NCBI GenBank assembly: GCA_024280215.1
Contig: JAJRQO010000015.1
Coordinates: forward strand, 1 to 64,000
Reading direction: 5' to 3'
Origin: Candidatus Zixiibacteriota bacterium
GTDB taxonomy: Bacteria; Zixibacteria; MSB-5A5; GN15; FEB-12
Length of the DNA stretch: 64,000 bases
The notes below the pieces were generated by a model. It was not told the origin of the DNA, did not search any database, and was given only the letters and a program-made list of their open reading frames with translations. Every line of letters begins with the position of its first letter. Position 1 is the first letter of the stretch. The translations under genes and the position numbers were made by a program. Below are positions 34,344 through 43,938 of this stretch, one piece after another.

Positions 34344-34362
34344 TTTTTAGAAAGTATATAAA

Positions 34363-34956
34363 ATGGAAATAAATGCAAAAATGGTGAAAGAGCTTCGGGA
34401 CAAAACTGGAGCTGGAATGATGGACTGCAAAAAAGCCCTCAAAGAGACTGACGGTGACCAAGAAAAAGCAGCCGCATATTTAAGAGAACATGGTATCGCA
34501 AAAGCAGCTTCAAAAGAAGGTCGTGCTACAGCCGAAGGTGCTATCGCAACGTATATTCATGCTGGTGAGAAACTCGGAGTGATGGTTGAAATCAATTGTG
34601 AAACTGATTTTGTTGCTCGTACAGATAATTTTAAAGCTTTCTGCAAAGATATTGCTATGCACATCGCTGCTGCTAATCCTCAATGTGTCTCTCGTGAAGA
34701 AGCAGACCAAGAAGCTATTGCCAAAGAACGTGAAATGTTTAAAAATGAAATGTTGAACGAAGGCAAACCTGAAAAAATTATTGACAAAATTGTTGAAGGT
34801 AAAATTGAAAAATATCTCAGCGAAATTGTTTTGATGGAACAACCATTTGTTAAAGATAATGATCTCACTATTGGCGAACTCTTAAAAAGAACCATTGGTG
34901 AACTTGGTGAAAATATGGGAATTAAAAGATTTACTCGCTTTAGTTTAGGTGAGTAA
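34363..34956 (+). CDS. tsf: Translation elongation factor Ts
   Basis: A 197-residue EF-Ts of the short type. It has the N-terminal UBA-like domain [21 protein letters not shown], the nucleotide-exchange core ([16 protein letters not shown]) and one dimerisation region. It recharges EF-Tu with GTP. The conserved neighbours rpsB and pyrH confirm it. Confidence 0.96.
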   Translation: MEINAKMVKELRDKTGAGMMDCKKALKETDGDQEKAAAYLREHGIAKAASKEGRATAEGAIATYIHAGEKLGVMVEINCETDFVARTDNFKAFCKDIAMHIAAANPQCVSREEADQEAIAKEREMFKNEMLNEGKPEKIIDKIVEGKIEKYLSEIVLMEQPFVKDNDLTIGELLKRTIGELGENMGIKRFTRFSLGE

Positions 34957-34957
34957 T

Positions 34958-35686
34958 ATGGATTCTGATAGTTCATTAAAACCTCATTATAAAAGAATTC
35001 TTCTAAAAGTTTCCGGAGAAGCCCTCATGGGATCTGGAAACTTTGGTATCGACACCAAAACTGTCGAATTTATTTGTGATCAAATCAAAGAAATAAAAGA
35101 TCTCGGGATTGAAACTGGGATTGTTGTTGGTGGCGGAAATATCTTCCGTGGGCTTGGTGCCTCCGAACGGGGTATGGATAGAGTCACTGCTGACAATATG
35201 GGCATGCTCGCAACAGTTATCAATTCACTTGCTTTAATGGATACTCTTGAACAGATGGGAATCTATACAAGAGTGATGTCAGCGATTAGTATGGAAGCAT
35301 TTGCCGAGCCATACATCAGGCGTCGTGCTGTACGTCATATGGAAAAAGGCCGATTAGCTATTTTTGCTGCTGGTACAGGTAATCCATATTTCACTACAGA
35401 CACTGCCGCATCACTACGTGCTATCGAAGTAGGGGCTGAGCTTTTTATTAAAGCGACCAATGTTGATGGTGTCTATTCTGCTGACCCAAAAAAAGATGCA
35501 AATGCTGAGTTTTATCCTACATTAAAATATATGGAAGTATTAACGAAAGAATTAAAAGTTATCGATGCGACCGCAATATCTTTACTCACAGATAACTGTA
35601 TTCCTAGTCGTATAATTGATTTACACACTCCTGGTAATCTCAAAAGAGTTGTCATGGGTGAAAAAATTGGAACTTTAATTTCTTAA
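34958..35686 (+). CDS. pyrH: UMP kinase
   Basis: A 242-residue bacterial UMP kinase (amino-acid-kinase fold) that makes UDP from UMP. Motifs: [53 protein letters not shown] and [16 protein letters not shown] 34958 lies just after the tsf stop. A GTG at 34949 inside tsf is in frame but would only add three residues. Confidence 0.96.
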   Translation: MDSDSSLKPHYKRILLKVSGEALMGSGNFGIDTKTVEFICDQIKEIKDLGIETGIVVGGGNIFRGLGASERGMDRVTADNMGMLATVINSLALMDTLEQMGIYTRVMSAISMEAFAEPYIRRRAVRHMEKGRLAIFAAGTGNPYFTTDTAASLRAIEVGAELFIKATNVDGVYSADPKKDANAEFYPTLKYMEVLTKELKVIDATAISLLTDNCIPSRIIDLHTPGNLKRVVMGEKIGTLIS

Positions 35687-35717
35687 ACAGCTTAAACCTT
35701 AAGCGGGAGTAACAAGT

Positions 35718-36275
35718 ATGTTAGAAGAATTGAAAAAAGATGCCGCTGAAAGAATGCACAAAAGTGTAGAAGCGACAGCCAAAGATTTAGGAACTATCAG
35801 AACTGGAAAAGCATCGATTCATTTGCTTGATACTGTTAAAGTAGAAGCGTATGGCTCGCTGATGCCTCTTAACCAAGTAGCAACAGCATCAACACCTGAA
35901 CCACGTCTGCTTGTTGTTACTGCTTTTGATAAAACAACAGTTGGAAATATTATCAAAGGAATTCAAAAAGCAGATTTGGGATTAAACCCTCAAGCTGATG
36001 GTGGTATTATTCGAATTCCAATTCCAGCTCTCAATGAAGACCGTAGAAAAGAACTCGCCAGACATTGTAAAAAGTCTGCTGAGGATGGTAAAATTGCAGT
36101 ACGTAATGTTCGTCGGGATGCAAACGAACATATCAAAAAAGCAAAACAGGCAAAAGAAATTTCTGAGGATCAGGAAGCTGATTTGCACGATGAAATTCAG
36201 GCTCTGACAGATAAGCATACAAAAGAGATTGATGAAATGCTTGTCAAAAAAGAAGCTGAGGTAATGGAAATCTAA
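35718..36275 (+). CDS. frr: Ribosome recycling factor
   Basis: A 185-residue RRF that splits post-termination ribosomes together with EF-G. It has the family's GTIRTGKAS block, PEPRLLVVTAFDK, GLNPQADGGIIRIPIPALNEDRRKELARHCKK and the RNVRRDANEHIKKA helix. It ends the translation operon, 39 bases before a terminator. Confidence 0.97.
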   Translation: MLEELKKDAAERMHKSVEATAKDLGTIRTGKASIHLLDTVKVEAYGSLMPLNQVATASTPEPRLLVVTAFDKTTVGNIIKGIQKADLGLNPQADGGIIRIPIPALNEDRRKELARHCKKSAEDGKIAVRNVRRDANEHIKKAKQAKEISEDQEADLHDEIQALTDKHTKEIDEMLVKKEAEVMEI

Positions 36276-36313
36276 TTTGTCTATTACATTTTTTATCTAA
36301 ATAAGAATTGAAG

Positions 36314-36342
36314 AAGCGAGGTAGGTGCTACCTCGCTTTTTG
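36314..36342 (+). terminator. Terminator of the rpsB-tsf-pyrH-frr operon
   Basis: AAGCGAGGTAG/CTACCTCGCTT, eleven bp with a three-base loop, followed by TTTTT. On the minus strand the T-run is weak, but it may also help end the convergent CBS gene. Confidence 0.9.
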
Positions 36343-36353
36343 ATATTAATCTA

Positions 36354-36791
36354 TTATCCCGGATATGAGCCATCGATATATTGTTTTAAGTACCTATTTT
36401 CAAATACCATATCTTTTTCTTTTGCTTTGACTATATCACCAATAGAAATAAGTCCAGTTAACTTTTGTTCATTTACAATGGGAATATGACGAATACGATT
36501 TTTGGTCATCAGGTTAGAAATATACTCGATATTATCTTCAGCAACTCCCACGATAAGGTCTGTTGCCATAAAATTTGAAACGGTCAACTCATCAAAATGA
36601 GACCTGTTTTCAAATATCGCTCGAAAAATATCCTTATCGGAAATAATACCGATTAAACTATTATTTTCGATGATAGGGAGACAACTTATCTGATTATGCA
36701 GTAAGCATTCCATTGCTTTGACAATAGTTTCATGCTTTTCAATTGTATGAATGACAGATGTTTTTGCGTGGAGCAACTCTTGGACGGTCAT
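36354..36791 (-). CDS. CBS-domain pair protein
   Basis: A 145-residue protein made only of two CBS repeats (a Bateman module), about residues 5-65 and 70-130. Each has the typical end (LIGIISDKDIFRAI and LTGLISIGDIVKA). Such proteins bind adenine nucleotides and regulate other proteins. AGGT upstream supports the ATG at 36791. It stands alone, convergent with frr. Confidence 0.88.
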   Translation of the reverse strand: MTVQELLHAKTSVIHTIEKHETIVKAMECLLHNQISCLPIIENNSLIGIISDKDIFRAIFENRSHFDELTVSNFMATDLIVGVAEDNIEYISNLMTKNRIRHIPIVNEQKLTGLISIGDIVKAKEKDMVFENRYLKQYIDGSYPG

Positions 36792-36922
36792 GAATACCTC
36801 CAGTTTTATGAGATTAAATTTCTACTTGTATTTTTGCAACAAATTTATCTTTAAAAAAGTGCCTGAATTGTTTGATATTCTTTGAGTCTTTTGTGGCTTT
36901 CGTATTTATAAAGATATATATT

Positions 36923-37600
36923 ATGTGCGATATGTCAAGAGAAAACAAGTATACGTGGATGTCAATAGTCTTTGTTGTCGCATTGCTCTGTGTTAAAACA
37001 GCACACGCTCAGAATGAAGTAGACGATATTCTTATTCATTATCAAACCAGAGCGAGTGAAGTTTTTGATGGGAGAAATCCAATTGTTTCTGGAGTTTCAT
37101 TTTCATTTGAAGCGAAAAGATATAATCTGATTTATGACCAACAAATGCGTAAGAAAATTATTGATTCAACTATTGCAAAATATTTCTATAGCTTTGGTGA
37201 ATTAGACTCTATGGTCGTTTTGATCGAACCAAAAAATTCGTTTGATTCTCTTGATGTTAGTTATCCTAATGTTTTTGCAAATAATTATACTTTTAATTTT
37301 TTTCCAAATGATACTGGTGGTCAAAATCTCGCAATAGGATATGATAGTCATAACTTTGATGTCTCTCTGCCAGTTGGCATGGCAATAATTGATAGGGAAC
37401 GTTATTTTCTCAAACAGCTCTATTTGCATTTTATGGCTGAAAAGAAAATTGACCGTAAGTCAAAAGTTATCAGATTTGTTGAACATGAAGGCTTTGTCTT
37501 TCCTGACTCCTTATGGGAGATTAGAGTTAAAAGTGCGATTTTTTCAAGCGAAATCCTTAGAACCGAAACTGGTATTACAAACATTCAAATTCAGAGATAA
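36923..37600 (+). CDS. Unknown secreted protein upstream of uppS
   Basis: A ~225-residue exported protein of unknown function. The signal peptide ends near ...CVKTAHAQ. The mature part has alternating strands and mentions no known motif; the C-terminal ~70 residues (VEHEGFVFPDSLWEIRVKSAIFSSEI) are the most regular. ATG at 36923 or 36932 is likely; an earlier TTG/GTG frame start at 36872 would put an extra hydrophobic stretch before the signal peptide. It ends 12 bases before uppS and may be co-transcribed with it. Confidence 0.6.
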   Translation: MCDMSRENKYTWMSIVFVVALLCVKTAHAQNEVDDILIHYQTRASEVFDGRNPIVSGVSFSFEAKRYNLIYDQQMRKKIIDSTIAKYFYSFGELDSMVVLIEPKNSFDSLDVSYPNVFANNYTFNFFPNDTGGQNLAIGYDSHNFDVSLPVGMAIIDRERYFLKQLYLHFMAEKKIDRKSKVIRFVEHEGFVFPDSLWEIRVKSAIFSSEILRTETGITNIQIQR

Positions 37601-37612
37601 AATCTAATTATT

Positions 37613-38377
37613 ATGACTGATTCTATAGAGCTTCTTAAAGAGAAAATTTTAGAAAATAAAGATAAAGTCCCAAAACATATTGCTATTATCATGGATGGCA
37701 ATGGCAGATGGGCGGAAAAACGTAACAAACCGAGAACCTACGGACACGAAGCAGGGGTCTCTGCGGTGCGTGAGGTCGTAAGAGCGGCATCCGATGTTGG
37801 TGTCACATACCTGACCCTTTACACATTTTCAATTCAGAACTGGAACCGTCCCAAGGATGAAGTCTCGGCACTGATGTCACTTCTCAGTCGTACAACTAAA
37901 AATGAAATTTCTGAAATGATAAAAAATGATGTTAAGCTCCGTACTATTGGACATGTACATACATTGCCGCTCATTCGTCGTAAAGTGTTAGAATTAGCAG
38001 TATCCCAAACAAAAAACAACAAGGGTTTGATTCTGACTTTAGCACTCAACTATGGTGGACGGACAGAAATTTTAGATGCTGTTAAAGCGTTGGCAAATTC
38101 TGTCCGAAGCGGGCTGATGGATTTGCACGAAATCGACGAGGAACTTTTTTCTGAATTCCTCTATACTTCCGATATGCCTGACCCTGACCTTATGATACGA
38201 ACTTCTGGTGAACAACGGATTTCTAATTTTCTCCTCTGGCAGACAAGTTATACAGAGTTGTATATCAATGATACTCTTTGGCCAGATTTCAAACGGGAAG
38301 AGATGTTCAAAGCGATTTTGGATTATCAAAGTAGAGAGCGTCGTTTCGGAAAAGTGAGTGCTGACCAAGATGAGTAA
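37613..38377 (+). CDS. uppS: Isoprenyl transferase (undecaprenyl diphosphate synthase)
   Basis: A 254-residue cis-prenyltransferase that builds the C55 carrier for peptidoglycan and surface glycans. Motifs: HIAIIMDGNGRWAEKR with the catalytic Asp, GHEAG, YLTLYTFSIQNWNRP, LALNYGGRTEI, and PDPDLMIRTSGEQRISNFLLWQ. It is followed by cdsA with an eight-base overlap, the usual pairing. Confidence 0.96.
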   Translation: MTDSIELLKEKILENKDKVPKHIAIIMDGNGRWAEKRNKPRTYGHEAGVSAVREVVRAASDVGVTYLTLYTFSIQNWNRPKDEVSALMSLLSRTTKNEISEMIKNDVKLRTIGHVHTLPLIRRKVLELAVSQTKNNKGLILTLALNYGGRTEILDAVKALANSVRSGLMDLHEIDEELFSEFLYTSDMPDPDLMIRTSGEQRISNFLLWQTSYTELYINDTLWPDFKREEMFKAILDYQSRERRFGKVSADQDE

Positions 38378-39245
38378 AAATCTTATAGCACGCATTTCCG
38401 TTGCCCTTGTCGCCATCCCGCTTATATTGTGGATATGTTATCAGGGTGGATATTGGTTAAGTAGTATGGTAACATTGTTTGTATTAATAGCCATGAATGA
38501 ATTCTTATACAATGAAAAGTGTACCCCCAAAAATATTGCTTTTTGGGTGTTAAACATAGTATTATTATTTTCTTTTATACCATACTTACCTCTCAAAGAA
38601 TTGGTCTCTATAGATAATAGTATAATAAATACATTGTATTATCGTATCCAATTGTTTGTTATGGCAAGAGGTCCTGTTGTTATTATTCTACTGATTGGAA
38701 TGTTGTTCTCAGTTAGTAAAGAGTCACCATCAATACTGTTTACTAAATATTCTCGATTACTATTTGGGTTTATATATATTAGTATGTTATATCCTTTTAT
38801 CGTTGATATTGGGTTCTTTAAATATTTAGAAATTTCTGGTGGCGATTGGCTCTTGTTTCTTTTTGCTATTCTTTGGACAGGTGACTCGATGGCTCTTTTC
38901 ATTGGTAAAGCATTCGGCAAACACAAACTCGCTCCTTCAGTTTCGCCTAATAAAACAGTAGAAGGATTTGTTGGCGGCTTACTCGGAGCAATGATAGTAG
39001 GCGTCATTATGTACTTCTGGAAATTTGATGTCATCGCTTGGTATCATATTATGCTCATCGCAATCGGCTGTTCAATCTTTGGTCAACTTGGTGATTTAGT
39101 CGAATCGATGTGGAAGCGTTCTATAAATATTAAAGATTCATCAAATCTTATTCCTGGGCATGGTGGGATTCTCGACAGGTTTGACTCCCTGCTCTTTGCC
39201 GCACCATTTATGTATTTCTATATTCAAACACTTAGAGCGTTTTGA
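38370..39245 (+). CDS. cdsA: Phosphatidate cytidylyltransferase
   Basis: A 291-residue polytopic membrane enzyme (about seven to eight helices) that makes CDP-diacylglycerol for phospholipid synthesis. The C-terminal signature SMWKRSINIKDSSNLIPGHGGILDRFDSL is intact, as is SVSPNKTVEGFVGG. The ATG at 38370 overlaps the uppS stop. The gene ends inside the start of the UbiA-like gene (TTGA overlap). Confidence 0.95.
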   Translation: MSKNLIARISVALVAIPLILWICYQGGYWLSSMVTLFVLIAMNEFLYNEKCTPKNIAFWVLNIVLLFSFIPYLPLKELVSIDNSIINTLYYRIQLFVMARGPVVIILLIGMLFSVSKESPSILFTKYSRLLFGFIYISMLYPFIVDIGFFKYLEISGGDWLLFLFAILWTGDSMALFIGKAFGKHKLAPSVSPNKTVEGFVGGLLGAMIVGVIMYFWKFDVIAWYHIMLIAIGCSIFGQLGDLVESMWKRSINIKDSSNLIPGHGGILDRFDSLLFAAPFMYFYIQTLRAF

Positions 39246-40153
39246 AAATCCTTGATTACATATTCGCCGCTCGACCACTTTTACATCTACCAGTCTGGTC
39301 TATCTATTTAGTCACCCTACATTATCATCTTGAACTTTCAAAGGATAGTTTTGCTCTTTCAGATATTCTTATGCTACTTGCTTTAACGCTCGCTACATCG
39401 GCGTCATATTATATCAACCAAATTTATGACTATGAATCCGATTTACTAAACGACAAACTCGGGTTTTTGCAAAAAGAATATATATCTTTCGCAGAAATAA
39501 AAACGCTCTATTACCTATGTGCTGCAATTTCAATCGGCATCGCTTTTTATCTCTCAAATCTCGCAGGCTTTTTAATTTTAGCCTTAATCGTTCTCGGGGC
39601 AATCTATTCCGCCCCGCCACTAAGGCTCAAAGACCGCCCAATATCGGGACTCCTCGCCAACGCTATCGGTTACGGTTTTATCGTCCCACTCACCGTCATG
39701 CCCGATATGACCCTGCACAATGATGGCTTACTCGGATGGGATAATCCGTTTTATTTTACCTTAACAATCGGAGCAATCTATTTACTCACTACAATCCCCG
39801 ACAAAGAGGGCGACCGAAAAGCTGGCAAACGAACATTAGCAGTAATACTTTCAACGCCACTTGTTAAGCTCTTAGCACTCATCCTGTTAATTGACTCGGT
39901 CGTAATAGCACACAGTTCAAATTTTCTGCTATTAGTCATTTTGTCAGCAATTTCTATATTGATACTTATTATCTCATTATTTTCAGAATCTGAGAAAATT
40001 CTCTTTTTCGCAATCAAAATGCCGATACTACTATTAACACTCTTGGCTGGTTATTTTTTCTTTTACTACGTATTGTTTATTGTTGCTCTGCTAATTGGAA
40101 CACGGCTATATTATCGCAAACGTTTTAATATGGATTACCCAAAACTGACATGA
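39242..40153 (+). CDS. UbiA-family prenyltransferase
   Basis: A 303-residue membrane protein with about eight helices. Both Asp-rich motifs of the UbiA superfamily are visible: NQIYDYESD near residues 59-67 and DKEGDRKAGKRT near 185-196. The family transfers prenyl chains to aromatic or glycerol acceptors (quinone, haem O, chlorophyll or archaeal-type lipids); the acceptor here cannot be told. The TTG start overlaps cdsA by four bases, and the stop overlaps the next gene by four. Confidence 0.85.
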   Translation: MKILDYIFAARPLLHLPVWSIYLVTLHYHLELSKDSFALSDILMLLALTLATSASYYINQIYDYESDLLNDKLGFLQKEYISFAEIKTLYYLCAAISIGIAFYLSNLAGFLILALIVLGAIYSAPPLRLKDRPISGLLANAIGYGFIVPLTVMPDMTLHNDGLLGWDNPFYFTLTIGAIYLLTTIPDKEGDRKAGKRTLAVILSTPLVKLLALILLIDSVVIAHSSNFLLLVILSAISILILIISLFSESEKILFFAIKMPILLLTLLAGYFFFYYVLFIVALLIGTRLYYRKRFNMDYPKLT

Positions 40154-40647
40154 AAAAGATACTGTTACTCATAATTATTTTCTCACTTATCGGATGCGTC
40201 ACTCACCCACGGTACCGCACAGGTGGTTATGAAACCCGCCCAGAGGTCAGGCATCTTGATGGTTCTCCGACGACATCGGAAAATATCAAGCTTGGACTTG
40301 TCATGCAATCGTATCTTGGCAAACCATACAAAGGGAAATCTAAATACGAAGAGGGGCTTGATTGTTCCCATTTTACTCGTTCAGTTTTCAAACGATATAA
40401 TCGTTCGACTCTTCCACAAACTGCAGCACTGCAATATGCCGGTGGGAAAGAAATTCACTTTCGTCATATTCGTTATGGTGATTTAATATTTTTCAAAACG
40501 GATAAGAAAAAAGTATCCCATGTCGGAATATATGTCGGTGACCGTCAATTTATCCATGCCTCAACATCACGAGGTGTCATTGTCAGTCATTTAGATGAAA
40601 AATATTGGGCAAAACGATATGTTGGTGCAAGACGCTATTTGAAATAA
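40150..40647 (+). CDS. NlpC/P60-family peptidoglycan hydrolase lipoprotein
   Basis: A 165-residue lipoprotein (lipobox LIGC at residue 16) with one NlpC/P60 papain-fold domain. The catalytic cysteine is in LDCSHFTR (about residue 75), the first histidine in VSHVGIYVG and the third polar residue in FIHAS. It should cut murein peptides. Overlap with the UbiA-like gene by four bases places it in the uppS-cdsA operon. Confidence 0.9.
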   Translation: MKKILLLIIIFSLIGCVTHPRYRTGGYETRPEVRHLDGSPTTSENIKLGLVMQSYLGKPYKGKSKYEEGLDCSHFTRSVFKRYNRSTLPQTAALQYAGGKEIHFRHIRYGDLIFFKTDKKKVSHVGIYVGDRQFIHASTSRGVIVSHLDEKYWAKRYVGARRYLK

Positions 40648-40672
40648 TCAATTTAATTCCGTATATTCTTTT

Positions 40673-42496
40673 ATGTCAAAGACTGATCTAAAACTCAAGC
40701 TCCAAAATCTCCCAAAATCTTCAGGGGTTTATCTCTTTAAAAACAAAGCTGGAAAATATATTTATATTGGTAAAGCAAAAAATCTGAAAAATCGTGTCCG
40801 TACCTATTTTCATTCGTCAAATAATTTAGATCCAAAAACTGCACGGATGATTTCAAAAGCGGTCGATTTTGAACTGATGGAAACTGCTAACGAGGTAGAG
40901 GCTTTAATTCTTGAGGCGAATCTTGTTCGTGAACATAAACCGCAATACAATGTTGATTTACGTGATGACAAACATTTTCCTTATATAAAAATAACTACCA
41001 AAGAACCGTTTCCACGAGTATTAATTGTTCGTAAAATGGAACAAGATGGTTCTACTTATTTTGGTCCGTACACCAATGCAAAAGGGATGCGACGTACTGT
41101 CCATTTTCTCAAAGGCCTTTTTAAAATTCGCAATTGTTCCTACACTATTCCACATCCAAAAGGGAAGCTATACGAAGTTTGTTTAGACTATCGTATCAAC
41201 AGATGCGGAGGTCCATGTGCAGGACACCAAACTGAATCAGACTACAAAACTCAAGTCAATTCTGTGCTGATGGTTCTTTCTGGAAAATCTAATAAACTAA
41301 TTGCAAACCTTACGGAAAAAATGAAAAATGCATCAGCAGAAATGAATTTTGAAGATGCTGCCGAAGCACGTGACCAAATCGAAGCCTTGCAATCTATCAA
41401 AGTAAAACAAAATGTCGATGTTGGCGAAATTGTCAATCGTGATATTGTTTCAGTCGCTCGGGAAGATAAAGATGCCGTTGCGGTCGTGCTTCAAATTCGT
41501 GAGGGTGCTTTGATTGGTCGACAGGATTTTCAACTTCGCTCTGAAATTGATGAGACCGATCAAAATATTTACCATACTTTTGTAACACAGTACTATAATC
41601 ATCAACCAAATATACCATCACAAATCTTCCTCCCGTTTGAACTGTCTGATGTGAAATTACTTGAAGCATGGTTCAAAGAAGATAAAAGAAGTAAAGTCAA
41701 AATTGTAACTCCAAAAATTGGGGACAAAGTTCGCTTAGTCGATTTAGCGGCTCGTAATGCACGTTTGCTTTTGGATGAACTGCTAATAAAAAAGATGACC
41801 TACACCGAGCGGACATCCAAGATGGTGACGTCGCTTAAAGATGATTTAGGACTTACACGCTCGCCACGTTCGGTGGTCTGTTTTGATATTTCCAATACTG
41901 GTGAGACCGATACCGTTGGTTCATGTGTTTATTTTGAAAATGGGAAACCAAAAAAATCAGAGTACCGTCATTTTAAAATCAAAGGAGTTAAGGGACAGGA
42001 TGATTTTAAGATGATGAGGGAAATTATTGGTCGTTATTTTTTCAGAATCAAAGATGAAAAGAAAACGCCTCCCGACTTAGTTGTTGTTGATGGTGGCAAG
42101 GGACAACTTTCATCGGCGGTTGCCGAACTGACTTATCTTGGCTTTGAAAAACAACCTGTGATTGGTCTTGCCAAACGTCTTGAAGAAGTTTTCCTCCCAA
42201 ACCAAAGCGACCCTATGACGATTAGTAAATCTTCGCCGTCGCTGATTCTGCTAAAGCAGGTTCGTGATGAAGCCCATCGTTTTGCGATAACCTATAACCG
42301 TAAGGTTCGTTCAAAACGGACAATTACATCAGCACTTGATAAAATCAAAGGGGTTGGTCCATCGAAGCGGGATGCATTGCTGAAAACATTTGGCTCGGTC
42401 AAACGTATAAAAGAAAAAACAGCCGAACAGCTTGCTGAAATCAAAGGTATCAATATCACTCTCTCCAAAAAAATCCTCACCGAACTTAATAAATAA
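40673..42496 (+). CDS. uvrC: Excinuclease ABC subunit C
   Basis: A 607-residue UvrC that makes both cuts in nucleotide excision repair. Domains: GIY-YIG nuclease (SSGVYLFKNKAGKYIYIGKAKNLKNRV, about 15-95), a cysteine-containing region (YEVCLDYRINRCGGPCAG, about 155-185), the UVR helix pair that binds UvrB (about 200-240), the RNase-H-like nuclease (CFDISNTGETDTVGSCVYF and VVDGGKGQL, about 375-540), and tandem helix-hairpin-helix motifs at the end (IKGVGPSKRDALLKTFGS). Last gene of the run from uppS. Confidence 0.97.
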   Translation: MSKTDLKLKLQNLPKSSGVYLFKNKAGKYIYIGKAKNLKNRVRTYFHSSNNLDPKTARMISKAVDFELMETANEVEALILEANLVREHKPQYNVDLRDDKHFPYIKITTKEPFPRVLIVRKMEQDGSTYFGPYTNAKGMRRTVHFLKGLFKIRNCSYTIPHPKGKLYEVCLDYRINRCGGPCAGHQTESDYKTQVNSVLMVLSGKSNKLIANLTEKMKNASAEMNFEDAAEARDQIEALQSIKVKQNVDVGEIVNRDIVSVAREDKDAVAVVLQIREGALIGRQDFQLRSEIDETDQNIYHTFVTQYYNHQPNIPSQIFLPFELSDVKLLEAWFKEDKRSKVKIVTPKIGDKVRLVDLAARNARLLLDELLIKKMTYTERTSKMVTSLKDDLGLTRSPRSVVCFDISNTGETDTVGSCVYFENGKPKKSEYRHFKIKGVKGQDDFKMMREIIGRYFFRIKDEKKTPPDLVVVDGGKGQLSSAVAELTYLGFEKQPVIGLAKRLEEVFLPNQSDPMTISKSSPSLILLKQVRDEAHRFAITYNRKVRSKRTITSALDKIKGVGPSKRDALLKTFGSVKRIKEKTAEQLAEIKGINITLSKKILTELNK

Positions 42497-42510
42497 AAGT
42501 AAATTGTAGT

Positions 42511-42529
42511 GACAGGGCATTGCCCTGTC
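42511..42529. repeat. Dispersed palindromic repeat, copy 2
   Basis: GACAGGGCATTGCCCTGTC again, alone in the 40-base space between the convergent uvrC and acyl-CoA dehydrogenase genes. TGTAG precedes it as at copy 1. It may also serve as a terminator hairpin here. Confidence 0.85.
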
Positions 42530-42536
42530 ATCTATT

Positions 42537-43739
42537 TTACTGGTCGACTTTTGGGAGGTCGAGTTCGAGTTGTTTGTCATGACGGAAACCGAGAACATAG
42601 TCGGCTTGCATCAAGGTATGAATCTCACGAGTACCTTCATAAATCGAAGCACCTTTTGAGTTACGGTAGAACCGTTCGACAGGATATTCATCGGAGAAGC
42701 CATAGGCACCATGCACTTGTACGGCATTGGCGGCGGATGCTTCCGCTTCTTTACATGCAATCCATTTTGCCATCGAGGTCGCTTTGGTCGAACGCAGTCC
42801 TTGGTTTTTCAACCAGCCTGCTTTCATCCATAAGTAAGTTGAGTATTCGTAGCCCGCTTCCATATTGGCAATCATCTGTTTGACCAACTGGTGTTCTTCG
42901 ATATTGACGCCAAAGGTCTGACGTTCTTTGGAATATTTGACACATGCATCACGTGAGGCTTTGATAAGTCCGCATGAACCAGCGGCAACGGTGTACCGCC
43001 CTTGGTCAAGGCAGAACATGGCGATTTTAAAACCAGCACCTTCTTTGTAGAGTAAGTTTTCCGCAGGGACTTTGACATCCTGCATCGAGATAAATCCTGT
43101 ATTGCCAGCACGAACTCCGAGTTTGCCGTGGATTGCTCCAGTAGTGATGCCATCAAATTCACGTTCGACAATAAAACAGGAAATGCCAGAATGGTCACGA
43201 TTTTTCTTTTTATCAAGGTCTGTCCATGCAAAGATTAAAAACTGGTCGGCAACATCGGCGAGAGAAATCCACATTTTCTCACCATTTAAAATATAGGAGT
43301 CACCATCTTTGACGGCTGTTGTCTGAAGTCCGACAACATCGGAACCAGCGGCTGGTTCGGTGAGTCCGAAGGTCGCAATTTTTTCACCTTTGGCTGCTGG
43401 GATAAGATATTTTTGTTTCTGCTCTTCGGTTCCATAAGTCAAAAGTGGGAGAGAAAAAAGACCAATATGCACCGATAAAATTACTCGACAGGAAGTATCT
43501 CCATATTCCATTTCCTCAGATGCCAAGCCGAGTGAAATGTAGTCCATTCCCAATCCGCCATATTGTTCTGGGATACAGAATCCAAGCAGATTTGCTTCAG
43601 CCATTGCTGGAAGCAGAGCAGGGTTCATCTCTTGTTTACGGTCATATTCGGCTATATTTGGAATAATGACTTTGGCGGCAAGTTCTCGTGCCATATCTCG
43701 AACAGCGAGTTGATTTTCGGTGAATGAAAAATCTATCAT
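42537..43739 (-). CDS. Acyl-CoA dehydrogenase
   Basis: A 400-residue FAD-dependent acyl-CoA dehydrogenase. N-terminal helical domain FSFTENQLAVRDMARELA, the FAD/substrate block FGLTEPAAGSDV, the WISLADVADQ strand, and the C-terminal QVHGAYGFSDEYPVERFYRNSKGASIYEGTREIH. The last block carries the catalytic glutamate and resembles glutaryl-CoA-dehydrogenase-like members. The exact acyl substrate is uncertain. The ATG at 43739 has GAAAGTG upstream; an in-frame GTG at 43748 is less likely. It is a single gene with no beta-oxidation partners adjacent. Confidence 0.9.
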   Translation of the reverse strand: MIDFSFTENQLAVRDMARELAAKVIIPNIAEYDRKQEMNPALLPAMAEANLLGFCIPEQYGGLGMDYISLGLASEEMEYGDTSCRVILSVHIGLFSLPLLTYGTEEQKQKYLIPAAKGEKIATFGLTEPAAGSDVVGLQTTAVKDGDSYILNGEKMWISLADVADQFLIFAWTDLDKKKNRDHSGISCFIVEREFDGITTGAIHGKLGVRAGNTGFISMQDVKVPAENLLYKEGAGFKIAMFCLDQGRYTVAAGSCGLIKASRDACVKYSKERQTFGVNIEEHQLVKQMIANMEAGYEYSTYLWMKAGWLKNQGLRSTKATSMAKWIACKEAEASAANAVQVHGAYGFSDEYPVERFYRNSKGASIYEGTREIHTLMQADYVLGFRHDKQLELDLPKVDQ

Positions 43740-43938
43740 AATTTTCACTTTCTTTCATATTATGTTTGTTTGCTTCGGTATATATAGGTGACTGGAGCTT
43801 ATTAGTCAATACTTATTAAATCAGAATTTAATCAATTGCTTGTATTATAGGTCTACGTAATAGGTTAAATAAGAAGAGATTTAAAACTTGTAAAAACAAA
43901 TTATTTTATGTATTTACATTTTAACTAAAAGGAAAAGT